Assembly (NCBI GenBank): GCA_013285915.1
Contig: JABDGS010000009.1
Coordinates: 1 to 61,803 of the forward strand
DNA from: Bacteroidota bacterium
Lineage (GTDB): Bacteria; Bacteroidota; Bacteroidia; Chitinophagales; Chitinophagaceae
DNA length: 61,803 nucleotides
Direction: 5' to 3'
A program made the position numbers and the translations under genes. Under the pieces are notes generated by a model. That model saw only the letters and a program-made list of their open reading frames with translations, made no database searches and was not told the origin of the DNA. This document shows, piece after piece, positions 1-9,134 of the stretch (position 1 is its first letter; each line of letters begins with the position of its first letter).

Positions 1-331
1 CCGTAACGAAATTAATTGGCTGATCAATGCCTTTTTGAATAAAATCTTCGCTAACAGTTTTCATTTCTGCAAATATGGGCTGCCATACTGCTGTTACCTG
101 TGTATAACTGCCAAAAATAAACGTATCGGGAATGGAAGCAAGTGGCACACCTTTCCAGCGTTGCAGCCAGCGGTAATCAGCGCTTATTAAATGTTTGCAC
201 AGTTCATGCAATGATGGAAAGCTTCCACCCAGGTTTTTATTCCATTCTTCGGTAGTTGCTGTTTGCAGTTGGTTAAGCACTTTTGTATGTGCCCAAATAT
301 GGTAGTCGACAAGAAATGAAATGTTTTCCAT
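1..331 (-). CDS. DinB-like protein, partial (C-terminus off the window)
   Basis: This reading frame runs off the left edge; 110 codons are visible from an ATG at 331. The protein starts MENISFLVDYHIWAHTK and continues with an aromatic and His-rich helical pattern (SLHELCKHLISADYRWLQRW), as in the first helices of DinB/YfiT four-helix bundles. There the early H..W and the later HL..AD segment supply metal-binding or core positions. DinB-family proteins are putative metal-dependent thiol transferases or stress proteins, and the substrate cannot be told. No signal peptide is visible, so it is probably cytoplasmic. The assignment rests on a pattern match to half of the protein. Confidence 0.7.
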   Translation of the reverse strand, partial: MENISFLVDYHIWAHTKVLNQLQTATTEEWNKNLGGSFPSLHELCKHLISADYRWLQRWKGVPLASIPDTFIFGSYTQVTAVWQPIFAEMKTVSEDFIQKGIDQPINFVT

Positions 332-357
332 AAAATGTGTTTATCTGCCTGTAAATA

Positions 358-1314
358 TCAATATTTAAAAACCCAAACTTTTTTGCTGCGCAGGTTGCTG
401 TTCCAAACATATTTGCCGGATACTCTCACTGCACCATCAACCCTAATTTTTCCGTTGTCAGCCACCTGCAGGTAAATATTTGTGACGGTGTTTGTAGCCA
501 GGTTAATGGTTTGCAACGGCCTTTTAACGTTAGTAGAAGCAACCCAAACTTTGCCTGCCCCTGCTGCAATATCGCCACCGCCTCCGGGTGCTTTAACAGC
601 TATTGTTGCAACAACTTTATTTGTGGCCGGGTCAATTCTTGAAACTGTACCATCACCCTGGTTTAACGTCCAAACACCTGCTTCACCTGCCGAAAGAAAT
701 CTTGGCTTTTTCCCCACTGCAATAGTAGCAACAACCGCGTTTGTTTTTGTATTAATTTTTTGTACAGTGTTCGTCCCGGTATTTGTTACCCAAACGGAAC
801 CATAACCAAAACTTGCGCAATACGAATGAGGTGCAACATTAATTTTTGCCTGCACAGTGTTGGTTGTGGGATTTATGCGTGATAGAACACCGGAACTATC
901 TGTGAGCAGCCAAACAGAGCCGTCACCGGCAGCAAGGCTCATTTCACCATATTCATCTGCAACACCTGTAGATATTTTTGCAATTATTTTGCCTGTATTC
1001 TTATCAATTTTGTACACACTCTTTTCTTTACAACTTACCACCCAAACAGCATTAAACGCTATTACCGGCGCGGCACAGGCGCCCTGTATAGTATCAATAA
1101 TAAGCGGCTCATCACTGCCTGTTGAAATTTTTTGAATGCGGTTGTTGTTATTATCAATCACCCATGCGATATTACCATCAGCGGCTAAAAAATCAGGTTC
1201 CTTGTCAAGGGTAAATACCTTGTATACAGCCTTATTAATATCTGTTACGGGAATGTTTGTTTGCGAGAAGGCTGTTATTGGCAATAAAAATAAAAGAAAG
1301 AGGAAATATTTCAT
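358..1314 (-). CDS. secreted YncE/YVTN-type beta-propeller protein
   Basis: A 318-residue protein. The ATG at 1314 is chosen because it opens a signal peptide (MKYFLFLLFLL...AFSQ), whereas the longer frame would add 21 unconvincing residues running into the gene upstream. The mature part consists of repeats of about 40 residues with the pattern VWV....N.V.KI...TN.VVATI.VG, the YVTN/NHL-like blade signature, probably forming a six- or seven-bladed propeller. Such proteins are usually periplasmic or surface binding scaffolds with no known catalysis. It lies 43 bp downstream of the 3-hydroxybutyryl-CoA dehydrogenase gene on the same strand and may be cotranscribed, though the two functions seem unrelated. 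Confidence 0.85.
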   Translation of the reverse strand: MKYFLFLLFLLPITAFSQTNIPVTDINKAVYKVFTLDKEPDFLAADGNIAWVIDNNNNRIQKISTGSDEPLIIDTIQGACAAPVIAFNAVWVVSCKEKSVYKIDKNTGKIIAKISTGVADEYGEMSLAAGDGSVWLLTDSSGVLSRINPTTNTVQAKINVAPHSYCASFGYGSVWVTNTGTNTVQKINTKTNAVVATIAVGKKPRFLSAGEAGVWTLNQGDGTVSRIDPATNKVVATIAVKAPGGGGDIAAGAGKVWVASTNVKRPLQTINLATNTVTNIYLQVADNGKIRVDGAVRVSGKYVWNSNLRSKKVWVFKY

Positions 1315-1357
1315 GCGAAATAAGGTTTTTGAATTTCTGCAGTCATGTTGACTTTTC

Positions 1358-2254
1358 TCATTTCCTAAACCGCTCACTCAATACCAGTTCTTTATTGCCC
1401 GCTGTGTAAACATAAAACCCCTCACCGCTTTTTACACCAAGTTTACCTGCTGTAACCATATTAACCAATAATGGGCAGGGAGCATATTTGGGGTTGCCAA
1501 AACCATCGTGCAATACCCGCAAAATGCTCAGGCAAACGTCAAGGCCAATAAAATCTGCCAACTGCAACGGCCCCATGGGGTGCGCCATACCAAGCTTCAT
1601 TATGGTATCAATTTCTTCAACACCGGCAATGCCTTCATACAGGCTGTAAATAGCCTCGTTTATCATAGGCATTAAAATTTTGTTGGCAATAAAACCCGGG
1701 TAATCATTTACGGTGCAGGGCACTTTTCCTAACTGTTTGCTTAAGGCAACAATAGTTTCGCTTACTTCTTTTCTGGTGGCATATCCGTTTATAATTTCCA
1801 CAAGTTTCATTACAGGCACGGGGTTCATAAAATGCATACCTATTACCTGCTGCGGCCTTGTTGTAACGGCAGCCATTTTTGTTATGGAGATGGACGATGT
1901 ATTTGATGCCAGTATGGCGCCTGCAGGTGCCGCCTCATCAATTTGTTTGAATATTTTAAGTTTCAGTGCCTCATTTTCTGTTGCGGCTTCAATTACAAGC
2001 TGTGCGTTTTTTACGCCTTCGCCTATATCAGTAAAGGTTGTTATGTTATTCAAAGCTTGCTGCTTTTGTTCTTCAGTAACGGCGCCTTTACTTATTTGCC
2101 TGTCAAAATTTTTGCTTATAGTTTGCAGTGCCTTCTCTAATTGTGAAGGCTGCACGTCAACAAGGTTTACTAAAAAACCGTTTTGTGCAAATACATGCGC
2201 AATGCCATTACCCATGGTACCAGCACCAATAACCGAAACATTTTTAATATGCAT
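1358..2254 (-). CDS. hbd: 3-hydroxybutyryl-CoA dehydrogenase
   Basis: A 298-residue cytoplasmic enzyme that interconverts (S)-3-hydroxybutyryl-CoA and acetoacetyl-CoA with NAD(P). The N-terminal Rossmann motif GAGTMGNGIA lies at residues 10-19. The family signature GMHFMNPVPVMKLVEI, with the catalytic His, is near residue 140, and the C-terminal helical domain (3HCDH) carries DxxGLDVC. Length matches single-domain Hbd/PaaH enzymes. The ATG at 2254 is preferred over an in-frame TTG three codons upstream. No other beta-oxidation gene is adjacent; the CoA-transferase subunit at 7.8 kb uses the product acetoacetyl-CoA but is not in the same operon. Confidence 0.9.
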   Translation of the reverse strand: MHIKNVSVIGAGTMGNGIAHVFAQNGFLVNLVDVQPSQLEKALQTISKNFDRQISKGAVTEEQKQQALNNITTFTDIGEGVKNAQLVIEAATENEALKLKIFKQIDEAAPAGAILASNTSSISITKMAAVTTRPQQVIGMHFMNPVPVMKLVEIINGYATRKEVSETIVALSKQLGKVPCTVNDYPGFIANKILMPMINEAIYSLYEGIAGVEEIDTIMKLGMAHPMGPLQLADFIGLDVCLSILRVLHDGFGNPKYAPCPLLVNMVTAGKLGVKSGEGFYVYTAGNKELVLSERFRK

Positions 2255-2564
2255 ATTTGGCAAGATTGAGGTTAGTGAGCCGCAAATGTAGGAAGAGCGG
2301 TTGATTTGTTGAGCGGTAAAAACGGGTTGCCCGAAGGGCTCCTTTGGAAATTGGTAAAGCCGGTTGATCTGTTGCCTGGTCCATCATCCTAAGCTGTGCT
2401 CAGCCTAGTTAGAGTTCCTTTTTATTGTCTAATTGAAAATTGAGCATTGAGTGTTGAATATTGAGTATTTAGCTTCCTCCCAATCTCCAAAGGATCCCTT
2501 CGGGCAACTGGTTTTTACCAATAAACCGGCTTTTACTAATCAACCCAATCAACTGATCAACAAA
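2255..2564. repeat. gene-free spacer with a 29-bp imperfect inverted repeat
   Basis: No gene is seen here. Positions 2326-2354 and 2480-2508 form an inverted repeat of 29 bp with two mismatches, containing the core GCCCGAAGGG. A second pair, AAAGCCGGTT at 2356-2365 and its complement at 2524-2533, extends the symmetry. The 125-bp spacer holds short A/T-rich words of the type attgag repeated several times (about 2425-2472). Similar words (AACCGG, TTTTTACCAA, CTAATCAAC) recur at 6190-6228, so this is a dispersed intergenic repeat family. Confidence 0.7.
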
Positions 2565-3242
2565 TTACTGCCCGTCCGAGGTATTGTCCTGGCGCTTAAA
2601 GTCTCCTCTTTTCCACGCCTTTATAAAGTCGGCCCATGCAAGCGGGTTCAATATATTCATAGGTGGTACCTGGCCCTGGTAATAATATTTTTGTGCCTGT
2701 TGTGTCAGTTGCCTGTTTACGGCTTCGCGGCCATCTGCCGGTAATGTTGCTATCAGCACACGCCTTTTTGCCGCGCTAACTGCCTGCCGTGCAAGCTCAA
2801 GCTGGTCAGCAGGTACTTCTGTATTAACAAAATCACGTTCAAATTGCGAACCCGATGGCCGCGAACGTAAAATGGTAGCAGGCAGGTAGGCGGTATCATT
2901 CGTCATCAGTTCTATAACACTGTATTGGTTGCCCTGCATGTCGTAGGGTATATTAATCACGTTATCCTTAAAGCCCACCGATGAAAACCGTATTCTATCA
3001 CCTTTCAGTACCACAATACTAAATACGCCCTGGTCGTTCGTTAAGGTACCGCGCCCCCTGTTTTCCACAATAACGCTTGCGGCTGGCAGGCCCTGCAGGC
3101 TGTCTGACGTCATTACCACACCATACAGTTGAATTACTGAGTCTTTGTTTACAGTGGCAGTTGTTTGCGGGCTTTGTGCAAAACTGCGGCAGGCAATAAG
3201 GGTAAGGGCTGCAAAAATGCTGTATCGTAAAATTTGCTTCAT
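2565..3242 (-). CDS. exported carboxypeptidase-regulatory-like domain protein
   Basis: A 225-residue protein from the ATG at 3242, which opens a signal peptide (MKQILRYSIFAALTLIACRSFAQ). A longer frame up to 3350 would place 36 odd residues before it. Residues about 38-110 form a CarboxypepD_reg-like beta sandwich (LYGVVMTSDSLQGLPAASVIV...GTLTNDQGVFSI...FSSVGF), the fold found at the N-terminus of many TonB-dependent receptors. The remainder is charged and helical with no recognised domain. Stand-alone proteins of this type are common in Bacteroidota envelopes and have no assigned reaction. It is divergent from mrp. Confidence 0.8.
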   Translation of the reverse strand: MKQILRYSIFAALTLIACRSFAQSPQTTATVNKDSVIQLYGVVMTSDSLQGLPAASVIVENRGRGTLTNDQGVFSIVVLKGDRIRFSSVGFKDNVINIPYDMQGNQYSVIELMTNDTAYLPATILRSRPSGSQFERDFVNTEVPADQLELARQAVSAAKRRVLIATLPADGREAVNRQLTQQAQKYYYQGQVPPMNILNPLAWADFIKAWKRGDFKRQDNTSDGQ

Positions 3243-3319
3243 GCAAAAAATATCGGTTTTCGAAATGTAAATTAACACAAGGTATCTCAAGTAAAAAACA
3301 AAATAAAGTTGCCAAAGGT

Positions 3320-3327
3320 TAATTTTG
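3320..3327 (+). promoter_or_regulatory. candidate -7 box (TAATTTTG) of mrp
   Basis: TAATTTTG matches the Bacteroidota sigma-ABfr -7 consensus TAnnTTTG and lies 34 bp before the mrp ATG. No well-spaced -33 TTTG was found, so the call rests on the -7 element alone. Confidence 0.5.
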
Positions 3328-3361
3328 CGGCAAAATATTTCTTTTAACAAAAAAATGTGTG

Positions 3362-4453
3362 ATGACAGAAGCGGATGTTCTTAAAGCTTTAAGCAATGTA
3401 GAAGAGCCAGATCTTGGTAAAGATATAGTTACCCTTAACATGGTGAAAGACATTGTGATAGATGGAAAATCTGTTGCCTTTACCGTTGTTTTAACCACGC
3501 CCGCCTGCCCGTTAAAAGATATGATACAGAAGGCCTGTATTAACGCCATTAAATTATTGCTTGATAAAGAGGCTTCTGTTACAGTAAACTTTACGGCCAA
3601 TACAAGCAGCAACCGTAAAGACAATAAGCAGGTCTTGTCGGGTGTAAAAAACATTATCGCAGTCGTGAGCGGCAAAGGTGGTGTTGGTAAAAGTACCGTG
3701 GCAGCAAATCTTGCCCTGGCTTTTGCACAAGGTGGTGCAAGGGTTGGCCTTATGGATGCTGATATATACGGCCCAAGCGTACCTATTATGTTTGGTGTTA
3801 GGGGCGAAAGGCCGATGATGCGCGATGTAAATGGCAAAGGAATGATAGTGCCGCTGGAACGCTATGGCATAAAGCTGATGAGCATAGGCCTATTGGTGGA
3901 TGAAAAAAACGCGGTTGTTTGGCGCGGGCCGATGGTTAGTAACGCGGTACGGCAGTTTGCAACCGATGTGGACTGGGGTGAGCTTGATTATCTTGTTATT
4001 GACATGCCCCCCGGCACGGGCGACATACATTTAACGCTTATGCAGGCTGTGCCTGTAACTGGTGTTATAATTGTAACAACACCGCAGGCTGTTGCCCTTG
4101 CAGATGCTAAAAAAGGCATTGCCATGTTTGGCCAGGCACAGATAAATGTGCCCATTATAGGGCTTGTTGAAAATATGGCTTACTTCACACCTGCTGAATT
4201 ACCTGATAACAAGTATTATATTTTTGGTAAGGATGGGGGAAAGAAATTGGCGAGTGAGTATGATCTTCCTTTTCTCGGCCAAATACCGCTGGTGCAGTCT
4301 ATACGCGAAGGTGGCGATGCAGGCGTGCCTGCCATGATGAATGATGATATACCCGTTCAAAAAGCTTTTTGGGAAGTGGCGGCTATTGCCGTTAGAAATA
4401 TCTCGCAGCGCAACGCGCATGTCAAATCGCAAAAGCTTGTTGAGGCGGAGTAG
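3362..4453 (+). CDS. mrp: Mrp/NBP35-type iron-sulfur carrier ATPase
   Basis: A 363-residue protein with two domains. Residues 1-95 are an N-terminal MIP18/DUF59 domain (VEEPDLGKDIV...TTPACPLKDMI). The rest is a ParA/Mrp ATPase with a deviant Walker A (SGKGGVGKST, near residues 103-112), DADIYGPS and the Walker B-like VIDMPPGTGD. The family carries and transfers Fe-S clusters to apoproteins in the cytoplasm. The ATG at 3362 is chosen; an in-frame GTG sits directly before it. Oddly, the region that holds a CxxC pair in many homologues reads ENMAYFTPAELPDNKYY, with no cysteines. It is followed 45 bp later by the PaiB-like gene. Confidence 0.92.
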   Translation: MTEADVLKALSNVEEPDLGKDIVTLNMVKDIVIDGKSVAFTVVLTTPACPLKDMIQKACINAIKLLLDKEASVTVNFTANTSSNRKDNKQVLSGVKNIIAVVSGKGGVGKSTVAANLALAFAQGGARVGLMDADIYGPSVPIMFGVRGERPMMRDVNGKGMIVPLERYGIKLMSIGLLVDEKNAVVWRGPMVSNAVRQFATDVDWGELDYLVIDMPPGTGDIHLTLMQAVPVTGVIIVTTPQAVALADAKKGIAMFGQAQINVPIIGLVENMAYFTPAELPDNKYYIFGKDGGKKLASEYDLPFLGQIPLVQSIREGGDAGVPAMMNDDIPVQKAFWEVAAIAVRNISQRNAHVKSQKLVEAE

Positions 4454-4498
4454 TTGTGAACGCAAAACCCAAAAACTAAAAACACAGAACAACCCAAC

Positions 4499-5125
4499 AT
4501 GTATAGCTTACCACATTTTAAAGCCGCAAATGAGGAAGAAGTTTTTGCCTTTATGCGCGCACACCCTTTTATAACTTTATGTGGTGTAACTGCCGATGGG
4601 TTACCGGTTGCAACACATGTGCCGGTATTGTTCCAGGAGCGTGACGGTAAATTATTTTTGCAGGCACATATAATGCGCAGGCAGGAACATTCACTTGCAT
4701 TTGAGCATAACCCAAATGTGCTGGCCATATTTTCGGGCGCGCATACCTATGTAAGCGCAAGCTGGTACAGCCAGCAAAATACCGCCGGCACATGGAACTA
4801 CCAGGCGGTGCATGTGCGCGGCATTATACGTTTTTTAGATGATGCGGGCCTGCACGATCTGCTAACAAGGCTTACCGAAACATTTGAGAATAACCCACAT
4901 TCTCCATCCCTGGTAAAGCACATGGCGCCGGGTTATGTAGAAAATTTAATGAAAGCTATTATTGCGTTTGATATTGAAATAACAGGGATTGAACACGTTT
5001 TTAAGCTGAGTCAAAACCGCGACGAGAAAAGTTACGACAATATAACCCAGCACCTGCACGCGGGCGACGCTGATGCGCAAACCGTTGCTGAAAGAATGAA
5101 ACACAACAAGCACAACGTTTTTTAA
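4499..5125 (+). CDS. FMN-binding negative regulator, PaiB family
   Basis: A 208-residue cytoplasmic protein with the split-barrel flavin-binding fold of the PaiB family. Visible hallmarks are FMRAHPFITLCGVTADGLPVATHVP at the start, VSASWY...VPTWNY-like SASWYSQQ..AGTWNYQAVHV in the middle, and a C-terminal segment ending in helical repeats. Bacillus PaiB represses sporulation and protease genes, but the biochemical role in Bacteroidota is unknown. The start at 4499 follows a short A-rich spacer. Its TAA overlaps the next gene's ATG by one base, so translation is probably coupled to the lipoprotein that follows. Confidence 0.85.
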   Translation: MYSLPHFKAANEEEVFAFMRAHPFITLCGVTADGLPVATHVPVLFQERDGKLFLQAHIMRRQEHSLAFEHNPNVLAIFSGAHTYVSASWYSQQNTAGTWNYQAVHVRGIIRFLDDAGLHDLLTRLTETFENNPHSPSLVKHMAPGYVENLMKAIIAFDIEITGIEHVFKLSQNRDEKSYDNITQHLHAGDADAQTVAERMKHNKHNVF

Positions 5126-6045
5126 TGATAAAAAAAGCTGCCATATCATTACTTGTTTTATCAGCCGCAGCGGGCTGCGGCAGCCATATTAATTCTTCCT
5201 ATACGCCGTTAAAAGGTAAAAAATATTTTGATAAAGAAGGTCACCGCGGCTGCCGTGGGCTGATGCCCGAAAATACTATTCCTGCTTACTTAAAGGCGAT
5301 TGATATTGGCGTTAATACGCTGGAGATGGATGCTGTTATTACAAAAGATAGCCAGGTGGTTATGAGCCATGAGCCTTTTTTTAACCATGAGATCACCACC
5401 AAACCCGATGGCAGCTTTGTTACTCTTAACGAGGAAAGGTCGCTGAATATTTATCAAATGAGTTATGCTGAAGTACAGCGGTTTGATGTTGGCCTTAAAC
5501 CAAACCTGCGCTTTCCACAACAGCAAAAAATGCATGCTGTAAAGCCACGCCTTGCTGATGTTATTGACAGCGTTGAGACGTACACTGTAAAAATGCACAA
5601 GCACCCCGTTCAATACAATATTGAGACGAAATGCATGCCTGCAACTGATAACATTTATCATCCTGAGCCGGGCAGGTTTGTTGAACTGATCATGGCTGTG
5701 ATACAGGCTAAAAAAATTGAAAGCAGGGTAATAATACAATCGTTTGATGTTCGTTCACTGCAATACCTGCATCAAAAATACCCGTCCATAAAAACGTCGC
5801 TGCTTGTTGAAGGAACGGACAAAAAAACATTTGCGCTGCAACTGCAAAATCTTGGCTTTATACCCACCATTTACAGCCCGGAATACACGTTGGTTACCCC
5901 ACTGCTGGTAAAACAATGCCACGATACTGGTGTACAGCTAATACCATGGACGATCGACGATAAACCCACCATTGACAAAATAAAATCCATGGGCGTTGAC
6001 GGGATCATCACAGATTACCCGAACCTGTTCGCCCCTATCCCCTAA
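5125..6045 (+). CDS. glycerophosphodiester phosphodiesterase lipoprotein
   Basis: A 306-residue protein. The lipobox AAGC places the lipidated Cys at residue 18, so the mature enzyme is membrane-anchored in the periplasm. The GDPD signature is clear: GHRGCRG, MPENTIPAY with the first metal Glu, LEMDAVITKD with the Glu/Asp pair, and SHEP with the second His. The C-terminus ends PWTIDD...GVDGIITDYP as in the family. It hydrolyses glycerophosphodiesters to glycerol-3-phosphate and an alcohol. Its ATG overlaps the preceding stop codon by one base. Confidence 0.92.
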   Translation: MIKKAAISLLVLSAAAGCGSHINSSYTPLKGKKYFDKEGHRGCRGLMPENTIPAYLKAIDIGVNTLEMDAVITKDSQVVMSHEPFFNHEITTKPDGSFVTLNEERSLNIYQMSYAEVQRFDVGLKPNLRFPQQQKMHAVKPRLADVIDSVETYTVKMHKHPVQYNIETKCMPATDNIYHPEPGRFVELIMAVIQAKKIESRVIIQSFDVRSLQYLHQKYPSIKTSLLVEGTDKKTFALQLQNLGFIPTIYSPEYTLVTPLLVKQCHDTGVQLIPWTIDDKPTIDKIKSMGVDGIITDYPNLFAPIP

Positions 6046-6279
6046 AGGGGGATTTATATGCCTTGTAATTTTCATCATACCCATTTACCCATGCTTCAGA
6101 TTATAATAAATTAATCAACGCCCTGCTTATAATCAACCTCCTTACAAGCAACCCTTTAGGTGATGGGGGCTAATACTCATGACTATTAAACCGGTTTTTA
6201 CCAACCAACTGGGCCCTACTAATCAACTTTCCTACTGACCTATTGACCATTGACCAATGACTTTCATTACCTTCGCCGC
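6046..6279. repeat. spacer with intergenic word repeats and a CCCCTAAAGGGG element
   Basis: No gene is seen. It begins with the palindrome-like CCCCTAAAGGGG overlapping the end of the preceding gene region, an element that also flanks the terminator at 32.8 kb. Positions 6190-6228 resemble 2510-2545 (AACCGG, TTTTTACCAA, CTAATCAAC). The last 40 bp (repeated tgacc/ttgacca words) lead into the pyrF start. TTACCTTCGCC about 6268-6278 resembles a -7 box only loosely. Confidence 0.5.
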
Positions 6280-7095
6280 ATGAACCGTTTGCAGCTTGTT
6301 GAGCAAATACAACAGAAAAAAAGCTACTTATGTGTTGGGCTTGATACAGACATTGCTAAAATCCCCGCCCACCTTCAACACCTCCCCGATGCCATTACAG
6401 TTTTTAATAAAGCCATTATTGATGCTACAAAAGATTATTGCGTTGCCTATAAAATAAACACGGCTTTTTACGAATCAATGGGTGTTAAGGGTTGGCAGGT
6501 GATGGAAGAAACGCTAAACTACATACCAAAGACACACTTTACCATAGCCGATGCAAAACGGGGGGATATTGGCAATACTTCTGCACAATATGCCAAAACA
6601 TTTTTTGAAACGCTGCCTTTTGATGCAGTTACAGTGGCACCTTATATGGGCGAAGACAGCGTAAGGCCTTTTTTGGAATATAAAGACAAGATTACCATTG
6701 TACTTGGCCTTACTTCAAATGCCGGTGCAAACGATTTTCAAAAACTGGTGATTAAAACTGGTGCGGCTTCCGAAAAACATCTTTATCAGCAAGTCATAGA
6801 AAAAATAGCCACCTGGGGCACAACCGATAATTTAATGTTTGTAATAGGTGCCACCCGCGCGAGCGATTTGGCAGATATACGCACCATTGTCCCTAACCAC
6901 TTTTTACTGGTACCGGGTGTTGGGGCGCAGGGCGGCAGCTTAAAAGAAGTATCTCATTATGGTTTAAATAAAGATTGCGGTTTACTGGTAAACGCAAGCC
7001 GTGCTGTTATATACGCTTCAACCGGCGAAGACTTTAAAGACGCTGCTACAAAAGCCGCAAAAGAATACGCGGAGGAGATGAGCGGGTATTTGTAG
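6280..7095 (+). CDS. pyrF: orotidine 5'-phosphate decarboxylase
   Basis: A 271-residue cytoplasmic enzyme that converts OMP to UMP, the last step of de novo pyrimidine synthesis. It belongs to the longer type-2 PyrF subfamily. It has YLCVGLDTD near the N-terminus, the catalytic signature [12 protein letters not shown] with the key Lys at residue 93, [10 protein letters not shown] in the middle, and VPGVGAQGG with [10 protein letters not shown] for phosphate binding. The ATG at 6280 is preferred to a TTG ten codons upstream, which lies in the repeat-like spacer. No other pyr gene is adjacent. Confidence 0.95.
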   Translation: MNRLQLVEQIQQKKSYLCVGLDTDIAKIPAHLQHLPDAITVFNKAIIDATKDYCVAYKINTAFYESMGVKGWQVMEETLNYIPKTHFTIADAKRGDIGNTSAQYAKTFFETLPFDAVTVAPYMGEDSVRPFLEYKDKITIVLGLTSNAGANDFQKLVIKTGAASEKHLYQQVIEKIATWGTTDNLMFVIGATRASDLADIRTIVPNHFLLVPGVGAQGGSLKEVSHYGLNKDCGLLVNASRAVIYASTGEDFKDAATKAAKEYAEEMSGYL

Positions 7096-7100
7096 ATATT

Positions 7101-7664
7101 TTAAATCTCTATCATAATAAAATAGACATTTTTTTCTTCACAAGACGTTAGATTCTTTGTGGTTAAACAATTTCTTATTTGGTCAATTTTTTTTTGCGAT
7201 AGTTTCAATTTAGAATGGACATCAAAAACAGTCAATGACGGCGTCGCGGCTAATGCAATATCAAAGTGTATTGTTGTTTGTTTGCCTATTGAAAAATTTT
7301 GCGCAATTGGTTTATATCCTACCTCTCCAACTGATAATTTGTAGCTTCCTGGGGCTATTTGCCTATCGAATTTGCCACGCTCGTTTATATTACACCAAAG
7401 AGTCTTGCCTGCGGAATCCAGGCAAATTGTTGAGTATCTAATTCGTTTCCCGGAATTATCATTTACAGTTCCGTCAATTGAAGTCAAAGCCTGGTTTTCA
7501 AAAGTTGTGTCAATTTTATTGTATGAGGAATCAATCTTAATTTTTTCTTTTTCGTTCGGGTCATTAGGGGTAATTTGATAGATATATTCATATAAGGAGT
7601 CTCTTTGCGCGCGAGGATTGAAAGCACATATCAGGAAGAAAAGAGTTATAATAGCCCTGTTCAT
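7101..7664 (-). CDS. exported protein with carboxypeptidase-regulatory-like domain
   Basis: A 187-residue protein with a signal peptide (MNRAIITLFFLICAFNPRAQ). Residues about 60-140 resemble a CarboxypepD_reg sandwich (SIDGTVNDNSGKRIRYSTI...GKFDRQIAPGSYKLSVGEVGYKPI). The C-terminus carries a short Cys pair (IRNCLTT..LTSCEE) that could form a disulfide in the periplasm. No enzyme motif is seen. It is convergent with pyrF, with only a few bases between the two stops. Function unknown. Confidence 0.75.
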   Translation of the reverse strand: MNRAIITLFFLICAFNPRAQRDSLYEYIYQITPNDPNEKEKIKIDSSYNKIDTTFENQALTSIDGTVNDNSGKRIRYSTICLDSAGKTLWCNINERGKFDRQIAPGSYKLSVGEVGYKPIAQNFSIGKQTTIHFDIALAATPSLTVFDVHSKLKLSQKKIDQIRNCLTTKNLTSCEEKNVYFIMIEI

Positions 7665-7832
7665 AATTTAGATTTAGGCACCTCAATTTATGATTACTTC
7701 CACAATCACAGAAAATCTATCTTTGCCCAATTAATAACTAAACGATGAAGGGCTTGCGATGTTCGAATGGAATTCCTTTCAGGACAAATGGCTACCAATC
7801 CGCAATCGCCAATCTAAAATCCGAAATCGAAT

Positions 7833-8489
7833 ATGGCTTTAGATAAATACGGTATCGCTAAACGCATTGCGCAGGAACTGCGGGATGGTATGTACGTAAA
7901 CCTTGGCATTGGCATACCTACGCTGGTGGCTAATTTTATTCCCGAGGGTATGAGTGTGGTGTTACAGAGCGAGAATGGTATTTTGGGCATGGGGCCCTAC
8001 CCTACCGAAGATGAAATTGACCCCGACCTGATAAACGCAGGCAAGGAAACCGTTACCATAATTAAAGGCGGTGTATTTTTTGACAGTGCTGAAAGCTTTG
8101 GCATGATACGCGCTGGTAAAATTGACCTTACCGTTCTGGGAGCAATGGAAGTGAGTGACACTGGTGATATTGCCAACTGGAAAATACCCGGCAAAATGGT
8201 AAAAGGCATGGGCGGTGCGATGGACCTGGTGGCCAGCGCAAAAAACATTATCGTGGCCATGCAACATACCAACCCAAAGGGTGAAAGCAAATTACTGTCT
8301 GCATGCACATTGCCTTTAACCGGTGTGCGTTGTGTAAAAAAAGTAGTTACCGAACTTGCCGTTATGGATATTACCCCTGAGGGTTTTGTTTTGCTTGAAC
8401 GCGCGCCCGGCATTAGTATTGAAGAAATACAAAGCAAAACAATGGGCAGGCTTATTATACCTGCCCATGTGCCTGAAATGAGATTATAA
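7833..8489 (+). CDS. scoB: 3-oxoacid CoA-transferase subunit B
   Basis: A 218-residue subunit of succinyl-CoA:3-oxoacid or acetate:acetoacetyl CoA-transferase, which moves CoA onto acetoacetate. The N-terminal glycine-rich [11 protein letters not shown] and the [10 protein letters not shown] signature with the catalytic Glu47 are both present, and the length is typical of a B subunit. Subunit A is not beside it, so the heterodimer partner must be encoded elsewhere. The upstream 40 bp are word-like repeats (aatccgcaatc type), which gives little help for a promoter. Confidence 0.92.
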   Translation: MALDKYGIAKRIAQELRDGMYVNLGIGIPTLVANFIPEGMSVVLQSENGILGMGPYPTEDEIDPDLINAGKETVTIIKGGVFFDSAESFGMIRAGKIDLTVLGAMEVSDTGDIANWKIPGKMVKGMGGAMDLVASAKNIIVAMQHTNPKGESKLLSACTLPLTGVRCVKKVVTELAVMDITPEGFVLLERAPGISIEEIQSKTMGRLIIPAHVPEMRL

Positions 8490-8551
8490 TTTTGCCCTTC
8501 ATGCAGCAAAGAACAAAGCCTTGCTTTAAGCTTTTAGCCTAAAGCTCCCCC

Positions 8552-9133
8552 CTATCTTATTGCAAAACCAATCCTCAGTACATACTTACTATAACGGTAT
8601 GTGTAATGGCTATTTAGTGTTGGTACGGTAACATCGCCTGTATACGCGGTTTCTGTGTATTTAAATGTTTTATAGTTAAAGCCAATACCTGGTATAATAC
8701 AAAACCCGCGGGATAACGCTATTTGATACCTTAGTCCTAACTCCCCATAAAAGCTGGCATGCAAAGTATTCCAAACATCGCCATCCGGGTATTTATGCGG
8801 CAGATTTTTTGATGACAAGGGTATGTTTAACCCTGCATCTGCATACACCTGCAGGGGGCTTTTGTTGCCTGCTAAAGTATATGCCCCATCTGCAAATACG
8901 GGCAGGCTCCTGTAACCGTAAGTATCAAAGGCCACACCTATCCCTGCACTCCATTTTTTATATAACACACCCGTTACTGTTTGTATTGAGTAGGTATGCT
9001 GCTTCTCCCCCATCAGCCAGCCCCATTGCGTAGCATTAAACCAGTGCAACGCCTTCTTTTTAACCTGTGCCCGCAGCAGCAGTGGTGTTATAACCACCAG
9101 TATAATAGTTATTGTTTTTTGCATATACCGCAT
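8552..9133 (-). CDS. outer-membrane beta-barrel-like protein, last gene of the sigma operon
   Basis: A 193-residue exported protein; the signal peptide MQKTITIILVVITPLLLRAQ begins at the fourth codon (9124), so either ATG could be used. The mature part alternates aromatic and polar residues in strands (GLRYQIALSRGFCIIPGIGFNYKTF) and ends YSKYVLRIGFAIR, fitting a small barrel. It starts one base after the stop of the LVIVD lipoprotein gene, so the two are almost certainly cotranslated. No known family was recognised; function unknown. Confidence 0.7.
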   Translation of the reverse strand: MRYMQKTITIILVVITPLLLRAQVKKKALHWFNATQWGWLMGEKQHTYSIQTVTGVLYKKWSAGIGVAFDTYGYRSLPVFADGAYTLAGNKSPLQVYADAGLNIPLSSKNLPHKYPDGDVWNTLHASFYGELGLRYQIALSRGFCIIPGIGFNYKTFKYTETAYTGDVTVPTLNSHYTYRYSKYVLRIGFAIR

Positions 9134-9134
9134 A

